A stretch of 64,000 bases of DNA from NCBI RefSeq assembly GCF_900142465.1, contig NZ_FRAX01000005.1, positions 62,001 through 126,000 on the forward strand, read 5' to 3'. The stretch comes from Fibrobacter sp. UWH6. Its GTDB lineage: Bacteria > Fibrobacterota > Fibrobacteria > Fibrobacterales > Fibrobacteraceae. Made by a program: the position numbers and the translations under genes. This document shows positions 51,038-58,793 of this stretch, one piece after another. The notes beneath the pieces are model-generated. The model ran no database searches, was not told the origin of the DNA, and saw only the letters and a list, made by a program, of their open reading frames with translations. Positions within the stretch are counted from its first letter, which is position 1. Each line of letters starts with the position of its first letter.

Positions 51038-52099
51038 CTAGGACTTGCTTTGCAATATGCTTTTCTTCGTCCGTTCCATAGCCTCAATTACCTTGTCGCA
51101 CCATTCGTCGAATTCCGGGTCCTCTTCCTGCAATTCCGGATGGGTCAGTACATTCTCGATGGTCTTGCGGATTCCCTGATCAAAGCGTGTGGTGGCGCAG
51201 AAACCAGGCACAGCCTTCTTCAGTTTGGAATTGTCGAAAACCACGGAATTGGCCTTGTCACCAAGGAGGCTTCCCGTAAAGTCATAGCCAAACGGGTCCC
51301 CCACAGCGGCCAGGAACTCAGATGCCACATGGACCGCCTTCAGTTCTACGCCCAGCACATTGGCAATGCTCTGGTACACCTGATTCCAAGTGACGGTTTC
51401 ATCGCTGGTAATCTGGAAGCTTTCGCCGATGGCGTGAATGTTTCCCATCAGTCCCACGAAGCCCTTGGCGAAATCGCTGTTGTGGGTCATGGTCCAGAGG
51501 CTGGTTCCGTCTCCGTGAATAATTACAGGTTTACCTTCAAGTATGCGCTTGGCCACCTGCCAGCTTCCCTTCTTGCCGTGAACGCCCAGAGGAATCTTGC
51601 GTTCGTCGTAGGTATGGCTGGGGCGCACGATGGTAATGGGGAAACCTTCTTCGCGGTACATTTTCATCAGGTACTCCTCCCCCGCAATCTTGTTACGGGA
51701 GTATTCCCAGTAAGGATTAGCCAAGGGAGTTCCCTCGTTAATGCGGTAGTCAGAAAGAGGCTTCTGGTAGGCACTGGCGGAACTGATGTACATGAACTGC
51801 TTGGTCTTGTTCTTGAACAGTCGGTAGTCACGTTCCAGGGCGCTGTAATGGAAGGCAATAAAATCGCAAACCACATCGAACTGCAAGTCCGCAATTTTAG
51901 AAGCCACTTCAGCTTCATCGTAAATGTCAGCGGTAATCTGCTTTATTGCGGGAGTTCCGTCCGCCAACACAGCCATAGGCAAATCCGCGGCGTTTCTATT
52001 TCCGCGATTCAGCAAATAGATTTCCCATCCCAGTTCTACAGCCAGGCGAGTAATGGCCATGCTGATGGTCCCCGTTCCGCCAATAAAAAGTGCACGCAT
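51038..52099 (-). CDS. NAD-dependent epimerase/dehydratase family protein (extended SDR), 353 aa
   Basis: The Rossmann motif GGTGTIS opens the protein, followed by an LLNRGN strand that suggests NADP or NAD binding. The catalytic pair is YSRNK (YxxxK) near residue 135, preceded by the ISSASAY serine. The active site is therefore complete. Substrate specificity is unclear; the MTHNSDFAKGFVGLMGN stretch is often seen in nucleoside-sugar or mRNA-binding-like SDRs of this group. Cytoplasmic. The gene is followed on the same strand downstream by tmRNA and preceded by a repeat-rich spacer; it seems monocistronic. Confidence 0.85.
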   Translation of the reverse strand: MRALFIGGTGTISMAITRLAVELGWEIYLLNRGNRNAADLPMAVLADGTPAIKQITADIYDEAEVASKIADLQFDVVCDFIAFHYSALERDYRLFKNKTKQFMYISSASAYQKPLSDYRINEGTPLANPYWEYSRNKIAGEEYLMKMYREEGFPITIVRPSHTYDERKIPLGVHGKKGSWQVAKRILEGKPVIIHGDGTSLWTMTHNSDFAKGFVGLMGNIHAIGESFQITSDETVTWNQVYQSIANVLGVELKAVHVASEFLAAVGDPFGYDFTGSLLGDKANSVVFDNSKLKKAVPGFCATTRFDQGIRKTIENVLTHPELQEEDPEFDEWCDKVIEAMERTKKSILQSKS

Positions 52100-52127
52100 A
52101 ATATGAGTTTGTTAAAGTTCAGGTGAG

Positions 52128-52228
52128 AGGTCGCTCCCCTTACAGGGGAGCTTTGGGGTATGAGGTATCTATGGAGAAAATTTGCCTCATACCTCTAGGC
52201 ACGAAGTGCCGACCTCATACCTCACAGC
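52128..52228. repeat. Intergenic repeat with CCTCATACCTC and 3-base-loop palindromes
   Basis: Holds GCTCCCC-ttaca-GGGGAGC, GGCAC-gaa-GTGCC, and three copies of the (A/G)CCTCATACCTC phrase (two direct, one inverted as GGTATGAGG). The same phrase ends the 873-1034 spacer just before the PotA pseudogene. Confidence 0.55.
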
Positions 52229-52232
52229 TAAA

Positions 52233-53408
52233 TTAAACTGTTGCCTTGGCGGCAATCTGATAAACCTTAGTCACGTCGTCGGCATTCAGCGGCTTAAAGC
52301 CCCAGCCATTACCCGGATTCAGCTTACGCACCATTTCGGGAATGTCTTCTTCCTTGGCGCCAAGTTCAGCAAAGTTGATGGGCATGCCGATGCTCTTGAG
52401 GAAACTGCGGAATGCGCGAATACCTGCGCGAGCCGTTTCTTCGGGCTTTTCGAAATTCATGGCGCAGCCGAATACGCGAGTAGCCATCTGGCAGAAACGC
52501 ATCACATTGTGGTCCATGACGTATTCCATCCAGGAGGGCATAATGACAGCAAGACCTGCACCGTGGGCGCAGTCATACATGCCAGAAAGTTCATGTTCGA
52601 TGGCGTGGCTGTTCCAGTCCTGACCGCGGCCAACACCGACGATATTGTTATGAGCCACCATGCCTGCCCACATGATGTTGGCGCGGGCTTCGTAGTTGTT
52701 GGGGTCAGCAATAACGCGGGGAGTTTCCTTCACCATGGTCATGAGAACCGCTTCGCAAAGACGGTCGGTAACTTCCACTTCGGTAGTGTTGGTGAAGTAA
52801 CGTTCAAAAACGTGAGCCATGATATCGGTTGCACCGCAGGCAGTCTGATAGGCCGGCAATGTGCAAGTGAGAGCCGGGTTCAGCACAGAAAAACGGGGAC
52901 GGATGCAATCGCCACCGGCACCGCGCTTCAGCATGCCATCTTCCTTGGTTATGACGGAGTCGCCGGAACCTTCGGAACCTGCAGCGGCAATGGTCAGCAC
53001 TGTACCCACCGGCAAGGCAACAGCCGGAGCGGCCTTTCCGCAATAGAAATCCCAGAAGTCCCCTTCGTAGGGAACGCCCATGGCAATAGCCTTGGCGCTA
53101 TCGATAGAAGATCCGCCACCTACAGCGAGAATAAAGTCAATTCCTTCCTTGCGGCAAATTTCAATGCCTTCGTAGACCTTGGTATCCAGCGGATTAGGGT
53201 GAACTCCACCCAGTTCTACGAAAGGAACGCCTGCGGCATCGAGGCTTGCCTTAACGCGGTCAATCAATCCGGAACGAACGGCAGAACCGCCACCGAAATG
53301 AAGCAAGACCTTGGAGCCGCCATGCTTTTTTACCAATGCACCGCATTCATTTTCGCGGTCGCGGCCAAATACAAATTCCGTAGGACTATAAAAGTTGAAA
53401 TTTTCCAT
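52233..53408 (-). CDS. Iron-containing alcohol dehydrogenase (butanol-dehydrogenase-like), 391 aa
   Basis: Group III dehydrogenase that reduces aldehydes to alcohols with NAD(P)H in the cytoplasm. The nucleotide-binding region is complete (LAVGGGSSIDSAKAIA). Metal ligands can be placed in the DIMAHVFE and HAIEHELSGMYDCAHGAGLAV segments, the latter with two family histidines. The opening MENFNFYSPTEFVFGRD is typical of the YqhD/BdhA subgroup, which in practice uses many short-chain and sugar-derived aldehydes. Length is normal. A terminator for the preceding minus-strand gene lies 38 bases before its start, so it has its own promoter. Confidence 0.92.
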   Translation of the reverse strand: MENFNFYSPTEFVFGRDRENECGALVKKHGGSKVLLHFGGGSAVRSGLIDRVKASLDAAGVPFVELGGVHPNPLDTKVYEGIEICRKEGIDFILAVGGGSSIDSAKAIAMGVPYEGDFWDFYCGKAAPAVALPVGTVLTIAAAGSEGSGDSVITKEDGMLKRGAGGDCIRPRFSVLNPALTCTLPAYQTACGATDIMAHVFERYFTNTTEVEVTDRLCEAVLMTMVKETPRVIADPNNYEARANIMWAGMVAHNNIVGVGRGQDWNSHAIEHELSGMYDCAHGAGLAVIMPSWMEYVMDHNVMRFCQMATRVFGCAMNFEKPEETARAGIRAFRSFLKSIGMPINFAELGAKEEDIPEMVRKLNPGNGWGFKPLNADDVTKVYQIAAKATV

Positions 53409-53436
53409 TAGGACCCAATCCCTGTTAAAGTTTTTA

Positions 53437-53468
53437 TAAAAAATACCCTTTTCTTTAAAGAAAAGGGC
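53437..53468 (-). terminator. Intrinsic terminator of the histidine-phosphatase lipoprotein gene
   Basis: Perfect 22-bp palindrome CCCTTTTCTTT/AAAGAAAAGGG (53446-53467) followed on the minus strand by TATTTTTTAT. Confidence 0.8.
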
Positions 53469-53505
53469 AATTTCATCAAGTAATTTTGTTCACAAAAGAA
53501 ACCAG

Positions 53506-54657
53506 CTATTCCATGGTCCCCTTGCTCCTGCCGCAAACGGGAATAACGCGGACCTCATTCTTGTCGTTGACTATAAAGGCGACACCAGCCAGGTAATTAA
53601 TCCACTGCTTATTGCTTTGGGTTTCATAAAAACGCAAATTCAGCTGTCGATCTGTAGCCCATGCCACCAGAGGAACCACCAGCAGGTCATGGGAAATGGC
53701 CACGTTCAGCTTGCTCATGCTATCGTAATCCCCGGCCAGCAAATTCTGCAGTTCCACCATCTTTTCGTTGAGATCGTAGAACACGCCCGTGTAGCCCCCG
53801 GAATAGGCCCAGCGAGAGAAGACAATCCAACTGCTGACATCGCCTTTCTTCTGCACATACAGTTCCTCATCCTTGATCAGCCAGGAATCCTTCAATTCAG
53901 CCAAGGTGTCGTTTTCGAAGGAAGACAAGCCCATCCCCTCAGCAATGTAGGCACAAGTTTCATAGGAACGTTTGATCTCGGTATTATAGAAATGGACGTC
54001 CGTAAAGTTCTTCAGTTTTTGACCAAATTCTCGAGACTGATTCATGCCGTTATCGTTCAGACCACCCGACGCAGAATAGTCATTGCCTCGTTCGGCGTGG
54101 CGCAAGATCAAGGTTGCCTTTTCATTATCCTTCAGGCTTTCAAGAACGTCCTCGACGCGAACAAAATACGCCATGGGAGCCTGAGCCTTTACATAAAGTG
54201 TATCCTTCTGGACAACAGTGTCAATGGAATAGATGGTATCCTTGCTAAAAATGGAATCCAGAACCACCAAGGTATCCAGCTGATAAAGGGTATCCACATG
54301 GAAAACGGAATCCAGCCGAACCAAGGTGTCGTAAACCACCAATGTGTCGGATGCAACCACCAGAGTATCGTTATTGACAAGGGTATCCTTTACAACAAGA
54401 GTGTCCTTAACGACTAAGGTATCATTTACAACTAAAGTGTCCTTGACGACCAACGTATCTTTCAAGGTTTCGCCAGGCATTTCCTTGACAACAAGGGTGT
54501 CCCTGATGACCAAGGTGTCCACTCGAGAAACGGGAATGGTTTCGGGATCCACCGTTTCAACAACTTCTGTTGTATCAAGGCAGGCGGAAAAAAGCATTGC
54601 GGTCAGAGAGAACGCGCCGGCGGTCAACGCAGAACGAATCGTGGGGATATATTTCAC
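53506..54657 (-). CDS. Histidine-phosphatase-family lipoprotein with xDTLVV hexapeptide repeats, 383 aa
   Basis: I choose GTG 54657 as the start: AGGA lies just upstream, and the protein then begins with a good lipoprotein signal (LTAMLFSAC, lipidation at Cys26). The frame is open to 54804, but that stretch runs through a transcription-terminator hairpin. Residues of about 46-150 are 17 units of a six-residue repeat, most often KDTLVV, degenerating to LDSVFH, KDTIYS and IDTVVQ; it is probably an extended beta-type stalk. The C-terminal domain (about 165-383) is a histidine phosphatase: LRHAERG supplies the phosphorylated His and Arg. The second catalytic His is probably in ISHDLLVVPLV. The substrate is unknown; location is periplasm or surface. 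Confidence 0.82.
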   Translation of the reverse strand: MKYIPTIRSALTAGAFSLTAMLFSACLDTTEVVETVDPETIPVSRVDTLVIRDTLVVKEMPGETLKDTLVVKDTLVVNDTLVVKDTLVVKDTLVNNDTLVVASDTLVVYDTLVRLDSVFHVDTLYQLDTLVVLDSIFSKDTIYSIDTVVQKDTLYVKAQAPMAYFVRVEDVLESLKDNEKATLILRHAERGNDYSASGGLNDNGMNQSREFGQKLKNFTDVHFYNTEIKRSYETCAYIAEGMGLSSFENDTLAELKDSWLIKDEELYVQKKGDVSSWIVFSRWAYSGGYTGVFYDLNEKMVELQNLLAGDYDSMSKLNVAISHDLLVVPLVAWATDRQLNLRFYETQSNKQWINYLAGVAFIVNDKNEVRVIPVCGRSKGTME

Positions 54658-54785
54658 AGAATCCTCATGAATTTGATGGTGCTTAAAACCAAAACACGGA
54701 TAAAATTTAATTCTTATTACTAAAAAATTACAGAGTTGAATCCAAATAAAAAAATAAAGTGTGTAAAAAGCAGTAAGTACCGCAA

Positions 54786-54985
54786 ACAAAAAAGGGTTGG
54801 ACACCTTACGGTATCCAACCCAGGGGGGTTAGGAGGAGCTCTTTAATGCAATCATTTAGCAAAAAATCTTTTGAACTTAGTCTAAAAACGTCATACGACG
54901 CAACTTGTTCCTTCTTCGTTCTTAAATATAGAACAGGAATTCAATTTTGGGGAAGATAACCCGCAAATTTCCCATAATTTATAGT
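54786..54985 (-). ncRNA. Candidate small RNA or attenuator ending at an orphan terminator
   Basis: On the minus strand GGGTTGGATACC-gtaa-GGTGTCCAACCC (54794-54821) is followed by TTTTTTG, a strong intrinsic terminator. It does not belong to the yicC gene, which has its own terminator at 54986-55013. The 165 bases between the two have no gene. Either a small RNA is made here, or this is a 5' leader that attenuates the phosphatase gene starting 129 bases further on. Confidence 0.4.
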
Positions 54986-55013
54986 AAAAAAAACTTCAGG
55001 ATCACTCCTGAAG
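54986..55013 (-). terminator. Intrinsic terminator of yicC
   Basis: CTTCAGGA-tcac-TCCTGAAG with a T-run on the minus strand, about 30 bases after the yicC stop. Confidence 0.85.
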
Positions 55014-55040
55014 CTCTATTTTGCTCAAAAAATGTTCTGC

Positions 55041-55922
55041 TTAGGCGATATTGAGAGACTGTTCGCGGATGCATTCCACTTCGTTCTTCAGTTCAATAGC
55101 GAGAGCGGCAATTTCAGCATCCTGGCACTTGGTCCCCAAAGTGTTTGCTTCGCGGCCCATTTCCTGAAGGATAAAGCCAAGGTTCTTTCCCTGGGCGCCA
55201 CCTTCCTTGAGGGCGTTCAGGAACAACTTGTTATGACTCTTGAAGCGGGTGATTTCTTCCTTGATGTCCAACTTGTCTGCCATGATGCAGGCTTCCTGCA
55301 GCAGACGGACTTCGTCGATTTCGGAATCCTTCAGAAGCACGTTGATGCGGTCGCGGAACTTGACCTTCCAGTTTTCGATGCGCTTGGGATCCAGCACTTC
55401 AACCTTTTCGAGAACGGCATTCAGATGGTCCACGCGGTTTGTCAAGTCGGCTGCCAGGTTAGCACCTTCCTTGGCACGCATTTCGTTCACCTTGTCCAGG
55501 GCCTTGTTCAGTTCGTCGGCCAAGTGCTTTTCAAGAGCTTCGGTATCGGCACCGCTGTCGGTAAACTGCAGAACTTCAGGCAGGGCCATGATGTTTTCCA
55601 GTTTGATATCACCGGCAATTCCAAATTTGGTCTGCATTGCCTTTGTGATTTCCACAAACTTCGCAATGGCCTGTTCGTTGTAGGAAACGGGAACATTACC
55701 GCCAGTGCCTGCACCAAGAGTAACGCTAAAGATCACAGAACCGCGAACCAGCTTTTCCTTGATCTGATTCTTGAAGGAATTTTCAAGATAAGCCAAGTTC
55801 TTGGGAAGTTTGCAGCTGATGTCCAAAAAACGGTTATTCACGCTACGAACTTCAATCACACAAGGTGCGCCCTGGAACATGGACTCACTCTTGCCAAAAC
55901 CAGTCATCGATAAAATAGCCAT
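55041..55922 (-). CDS. yicC: YicC/YloC-family endoribonuclease, 293 aa
   Basis: Start at ATG 55922 gives the invariant opening MAILSMTGFGK; the upstream extension is in a repeat region. The N-terminal YicC part continues with VIEVRSVNNRFLDISCKLP. The C-terminal DUF1732 part ends RFKSHNKLFLNAL, GKNLGFILQEMGREANTLGTKCQD and ALAIELKNEVECIREQ, which hold the family's acidic and Arg residues. E. coli YicC and B. subtilis YloC cleave RNA and affect RNA turnover. Length is normal. The spacer upstream (to 56067) is filled with palindromes, so it is probably not cotranscribed with metXW. Confidence 0.93.
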   Translation of the reverse strand: MAILSMTGFGKSESMFQGAPCVIEVRSVNNRFLDISCKLPKNLAYLENSFKNQIKEKLVRGSVIFSVTLGAGTGGNVPVSYNEQAIAKFVEITKAMQTKFGIAGDIKLENIMALPEVLQFTDSGADTEALEKHLADELNKALDKVNEMRAKEGANLAADLTNRVDHLNAVLEKVEVLDPKRIENWKVKFRDRINVLLKDSEIDEVRLLQEACIMADKLDIKEEITRFKSHNKLFLNALKEGGAQGKNLGFILQEMGREANTLGTKCQDAEIAALAIELKNEVECIREQSLNIA

Positions 55923-56067
55923 AATTAGTACCGAGCTCGTGCTTCGCACTTTCAGGAAAGAGGTCGCTCGCACAGCTCGCTTTGAGGTTAAACAATTGAC
56001 GCTTACGCGTTTTTATAATTTTGCGCCTACGGCGCCATTCTCCAGCTCAGAACTCACGCCTCACAAC
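55923..56067. repeat. Intergenic repeat with 3-base-loop palindromes
   Basis: Contains GTGC-ttc-GCAC, GCGCC-tac-GGCGC and similar small inverted pairs, in a pattern like the spacers at 873 and 52128 (..GAGGTCGCTCGCACAGCTCGC.., ..GACGCTTACGCG..). Confidence 0.5.
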
Positions 56068-57864
56068 TCACTGCTTACTTACCATTGCAATTACGTGTTC
56101 GGCGCCGAAGTTCTTGAGGCCAACGGCGGTCAGGAACTTGCTAAGGCACTGTTCATTCTGGAACGCCATCTTCTCGATCTTAAGGCCTTCCTTTTCGCAA
56201 AGGGTGTAGAAATCCTTAACGGTGAGCAAACGAATGTTGGGTGTGTTGTACCATTCGTAAGGCAGTTCCTTGGACTTGGGCATACGACCGTGGAGCATCA
56301 GGGAACCGCGGGCAGACCAATGACCGAAATTGGGGAAAGTCACGATAACGCGCTTGGCCACGCGGAGGATTTCGCTGAGCAAGGCCACCGGGTCGCGAAT
56401 TTCCTGGATGGTGCGGTTGATAATGGCGTAGTCATAGCTGTCGCTTTCAATATCAGAAATACCGCGTTCATCCAAATCGCGCTGGACCACGGGGACGTCG
56501 TTTTCCAGACAGTCCATAATGTCCTTCATGCGCTTTTCGATACCAAGGCCAATCACATTCTTGGTACGGCGGAGGTAATCGATCAAGTCGCCGCTACCGC
56601 AACCAAGGTCCAGCACGCGGCTATTTTCCTTGACCATGGAACCCAGCAGTTCAAAATCCTTCTGGTCGTGGAAAACAGGAATGGTCTGCTTGCCAGTCAA
56701 GGCTCCATACTTGCTATCCAGGAATCGGCCTACAGCCTTGCCCAGATCTTCATCTTCGATGAGGAAGCCATCGTGACCGAACAGCGTATCCAATTCAAGG
56801 CTAGTCACGACCTTGCGATCGTTCAGCAAGGCGCTCGTAATACGGCGGGATTCGTGGGGCGGGAACAACCAGTCCGTAGAAAGGTTCACGTTCAGCACTT
56901 CGGCCTGCACATTCTCAAAAGCCTTTTCCAGGGAACCGTATTCCGTTTCCAGGTCGAAGCTATCGGTTGCATGGGCAATATGCAGGTAGCTGTTGGCATC
57001 GAAGCGGTCCACAAACTTCGCACCCTGGTAGCGCAGGTAGCTTTCCAGCGGCAGATCCAGGTCAAAGGGAGTGCTGTAAGTAATGGCGTGATTCTTGTGC
57101 TCATGATCCTGGGCGCGCTTGAACTTCTTTTCCATTCCTACGGCACTGAGGTAGGTAATGTGAGCCAGCTTGCGGGCATTGGAAAGTCCGACGTCCGGGT
57201 GAGCGGATTCATAATAATCGCCATTGTTGTAATTGGGGTCCTGGGTAATCACGTCGCGGGCCACAATTTCAAAACCGAGAGCCTGGCTGCTAAAACGGGG
57301 AGACGTTGCAATCAGAACACAACGCTTTACCAGTTCAGGATAGTAGATCGCCCACTTCATGGCCTGGAAGCCACCCATGGAACCGCCAATGACGCAGTAA
57401 AGTTCCTTGACTCCCAAATAGTCAGCCAGTTCCTTCTGGGCGTGGACCATGTCGCCGATGGTAATGGTGGGGAAAGTGCTGCCGTAGGGCTTGCCGGTGC
57501 GAGGATTGATACTTGCGGGGCCAGTGGAGCCCTTGCAGCCACCCAGAATGTTGCTGCACACAACAAAGAAACGATCCGTATCCACAGGCTTACCCGGGCC
57601 AATGAGAGCATCCCACCAACCGGGCTTCTTATCTTCGGGGGAATAATAACCGGCCACGTGGGCATCGGCGGTCAGCGGAGAGGTGACCCAAACGGTATTA
57701 TTCTTTTCGGCATTCAACTTGCCGTAAGTTTCGTAACGAATTTCCAAAGCAGGAAGAGTCTTGCCATTCTCAAGCAAAAAACCTTGATCCCCATAATCCT
57801 TATTAAAAGTCTGGGGAACAACCGGGCAAAGACTACCATTATGCAAAGATTCACTCATATGCAT
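56068..57864 (-). CDS. Fusion of homoserine O-acyltransferase (MetX) and MetW
   Basis: 598-aa two-domain protein. Residues of about 15-390 are MetX, an alpha/beta hydrolase that acylates homoserine as the first step of methionine synthesis: TSPLTADAHVAGYY, NILGGCKGSTGP, the nucleophile elbow GGSMGGFQAMKW, and the late histidine in LFGHDGFLIE. Residues of about 400-598 are MetW, a methyltransferase-like protein (RVLDLGCGSGDLIDYL, IINRTIQEIRDP, VTFPNFGHWSARGSL). The two are neighbouring genes in many bacteria and are thought to work together. The acyl donor (acetyl- or succinyl-CoA) cannot be told safely from sequence. Lies 45 bases after nadK on the same strand and may be its operon partner. 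Confidence 0.92.
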   Translation of the reverse strand: MHMSESLHNGSLCPVVPQTFNKDYGDQGFLLENGKTLPALEIRYETYGKLNAEKNNTVWVTSPLTADAHVAGYYSPEDKKPGWWDALIGPGKPVDTDRFFVVCSNILGGCKGSTGPASINPRTGKPYGSTFPTITIGDMVHAQKELADYLGVKELYCVIGGSMGGFQAMKWAIYYPELVKRCVLIATSPRFSSQALGFEIVARDVITQDPNYNNGDYYESAHPDVGLSNARKLAHITYLSAVGMEKKFKRAQDHEHKNHAITYSTPFDLDLPLESYLRYQGAKFVDRFDANSYLHIAHATDSFDLETEYGSLEKAFENVQAEVLNVNLSTDWLFPPHESRRITSALLNDRKVVTSLELDTLFGHDGFLIEDEDLGKAVGRFLDSKYGALTGKQTIPVFHDQKDFELLGSMVKENSRVLDLGCGSGDLIDYLRRTKNVIGLGIEKRMKDIMDCLENDVPVVQRDLDERGISDIESDSYDYAIINRTIQEIRDPVALLSEILRVAKRVIVTFPNFGHWSARGSLMLHGRMPKSKELPYEWYNTPNIRLLTVKDFYTLCEKEGLKIEKMAFQNEQCLSKFLTAVGLKNFGAEHVIAMVSKQ

Positions 57865-57909
57865 AAATATAGAAAAGCGGTAGGAAAATTTTATTTATCT
57901 AGAAAAACC

Positions 57910-58785
57910 TTAGGCTTTCTTGGGAGAGCCTGTCCAACCCAGCTTTTCGCGGAGAGCGCCCACGAAACCCGTATGACGCATGCGGAGGAAGGTGGTAAAG
58001 GATTTGCTCTGAGTCAGAACGACATAATCATCCGGTTCCAGGGGAATACAGGTGCGGCCATCGAAAACCAAGTCCAGGGTCTTGCCTGCGGCCGGACGCA
58101 GCACCAGTTTTTTATCTGTAAGAGACATGACCAGCGGACGTACCGAAAGGCTACCGGGAGCCACAGGAGTCAGCACCACGGCATATGTGGCCGGATGGAT
58201 AATGGGGCCACCTGCCGCAAGGTTGTATGCAGTGGAGCCTGTGGGAGTCGAAACCAGCAGGGAGTCGGCCCAGTATTCCGTATAGTCGGTACCATTGTAT
58301 TCCACGTTCACATTCACCATACGTTCGGGAGCGTGGGCGCGGAAATGGACTTCGTTCAAGACGGTTTGCTTGGCAATGCACTTCTTACCGTGATACACAG
58401 AAGCGTCGATCATCATGCGGTCGCGGGTAGAATACACCCCGGCCAGCAAGTCATCCAGGGTCTGGGAAAGGCATTTGACGCGGGTCTCGGCAAGGAACCC
58501 GACGCGGCCAGCGTTCACACCCAGAATGGGAATGTTATGACCAAGAGCCATATGGGCCGCCGAAAGCACGGTACCGTCACCGCCAATGGCCAAAAGCAAG
58601 TCGGACTTCAGCAAGGCCTTTTCAGAAACAACCTTTACAGGAGCGCGAACCAGTTCCTTCAGGTTTTCAAGAGCCAGGAACTTGACTTCGGGGTGTTCAC
58701 TCCCCCATGCGTGAATCTGCTTCAGCGCAAGAGCCAGGTCCGTACTCTTTTCTTTCCAAGCGATAATGCCGATAGTCTTGAACAT
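57910..58785 (-). CDS. nadK: NAD kinase
   Basis: 291-aa ATP-dependent NAD kinase, the source of NADP. The signature LLLAIGGDGTVLSAAH and the NE motif (VLNEVHFRAH) are present, as is the glycine-rich STPTGSTAYNLAAGGPI. Length and order are typical. It starts 8 bases after the AroA-like gene and so belongs to the chorismate mutase - tyrA - aroA-like operon. Confidence 0.95.
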   Translation of the reverse strand: MFKTIGIIAWKEKSTDLALALKQIHAWGSEHPEVKFLALENLKELVRAPVKVVSEKALLKSDLLLAIGGDGTVLSAAHMALGHNIPILGVNAGRVGFLAETRVKCLSQTLDDLLAGVYSTRDRMMIDASVYHGKKCIAKQTVLNEVHFRAHAPERMVNVNVEYNGTDYTEYWADSLLVSTPTGSTAYNLAAGGPIIHPATYAVVLTPVAPGSLSVRPLVMSLTDKKLVLRPAAGKTLDLVFDGRTCIPLEPDDYVVLTQSKSFTTFLRMRHTGFVGALREKLGWTGSPKKA

Positions 58786-58793
58786 AAAACACC

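Noticed and set aside
50963-52126. A 387-codon plus-strand frame opposite the SDR gene
   Set aside because: Antisense to a gene with clear Rossmann and YxxxK motifs and without domain features of its own.
54658-54804. N-terminal extension of the phosphatase lipoprotein
   Set aside because: The extra codons run through an intrinsic terminator hairpin and its T-run and would bury the lipoprotein signal; GTG 54657 has a ribosome binding site.
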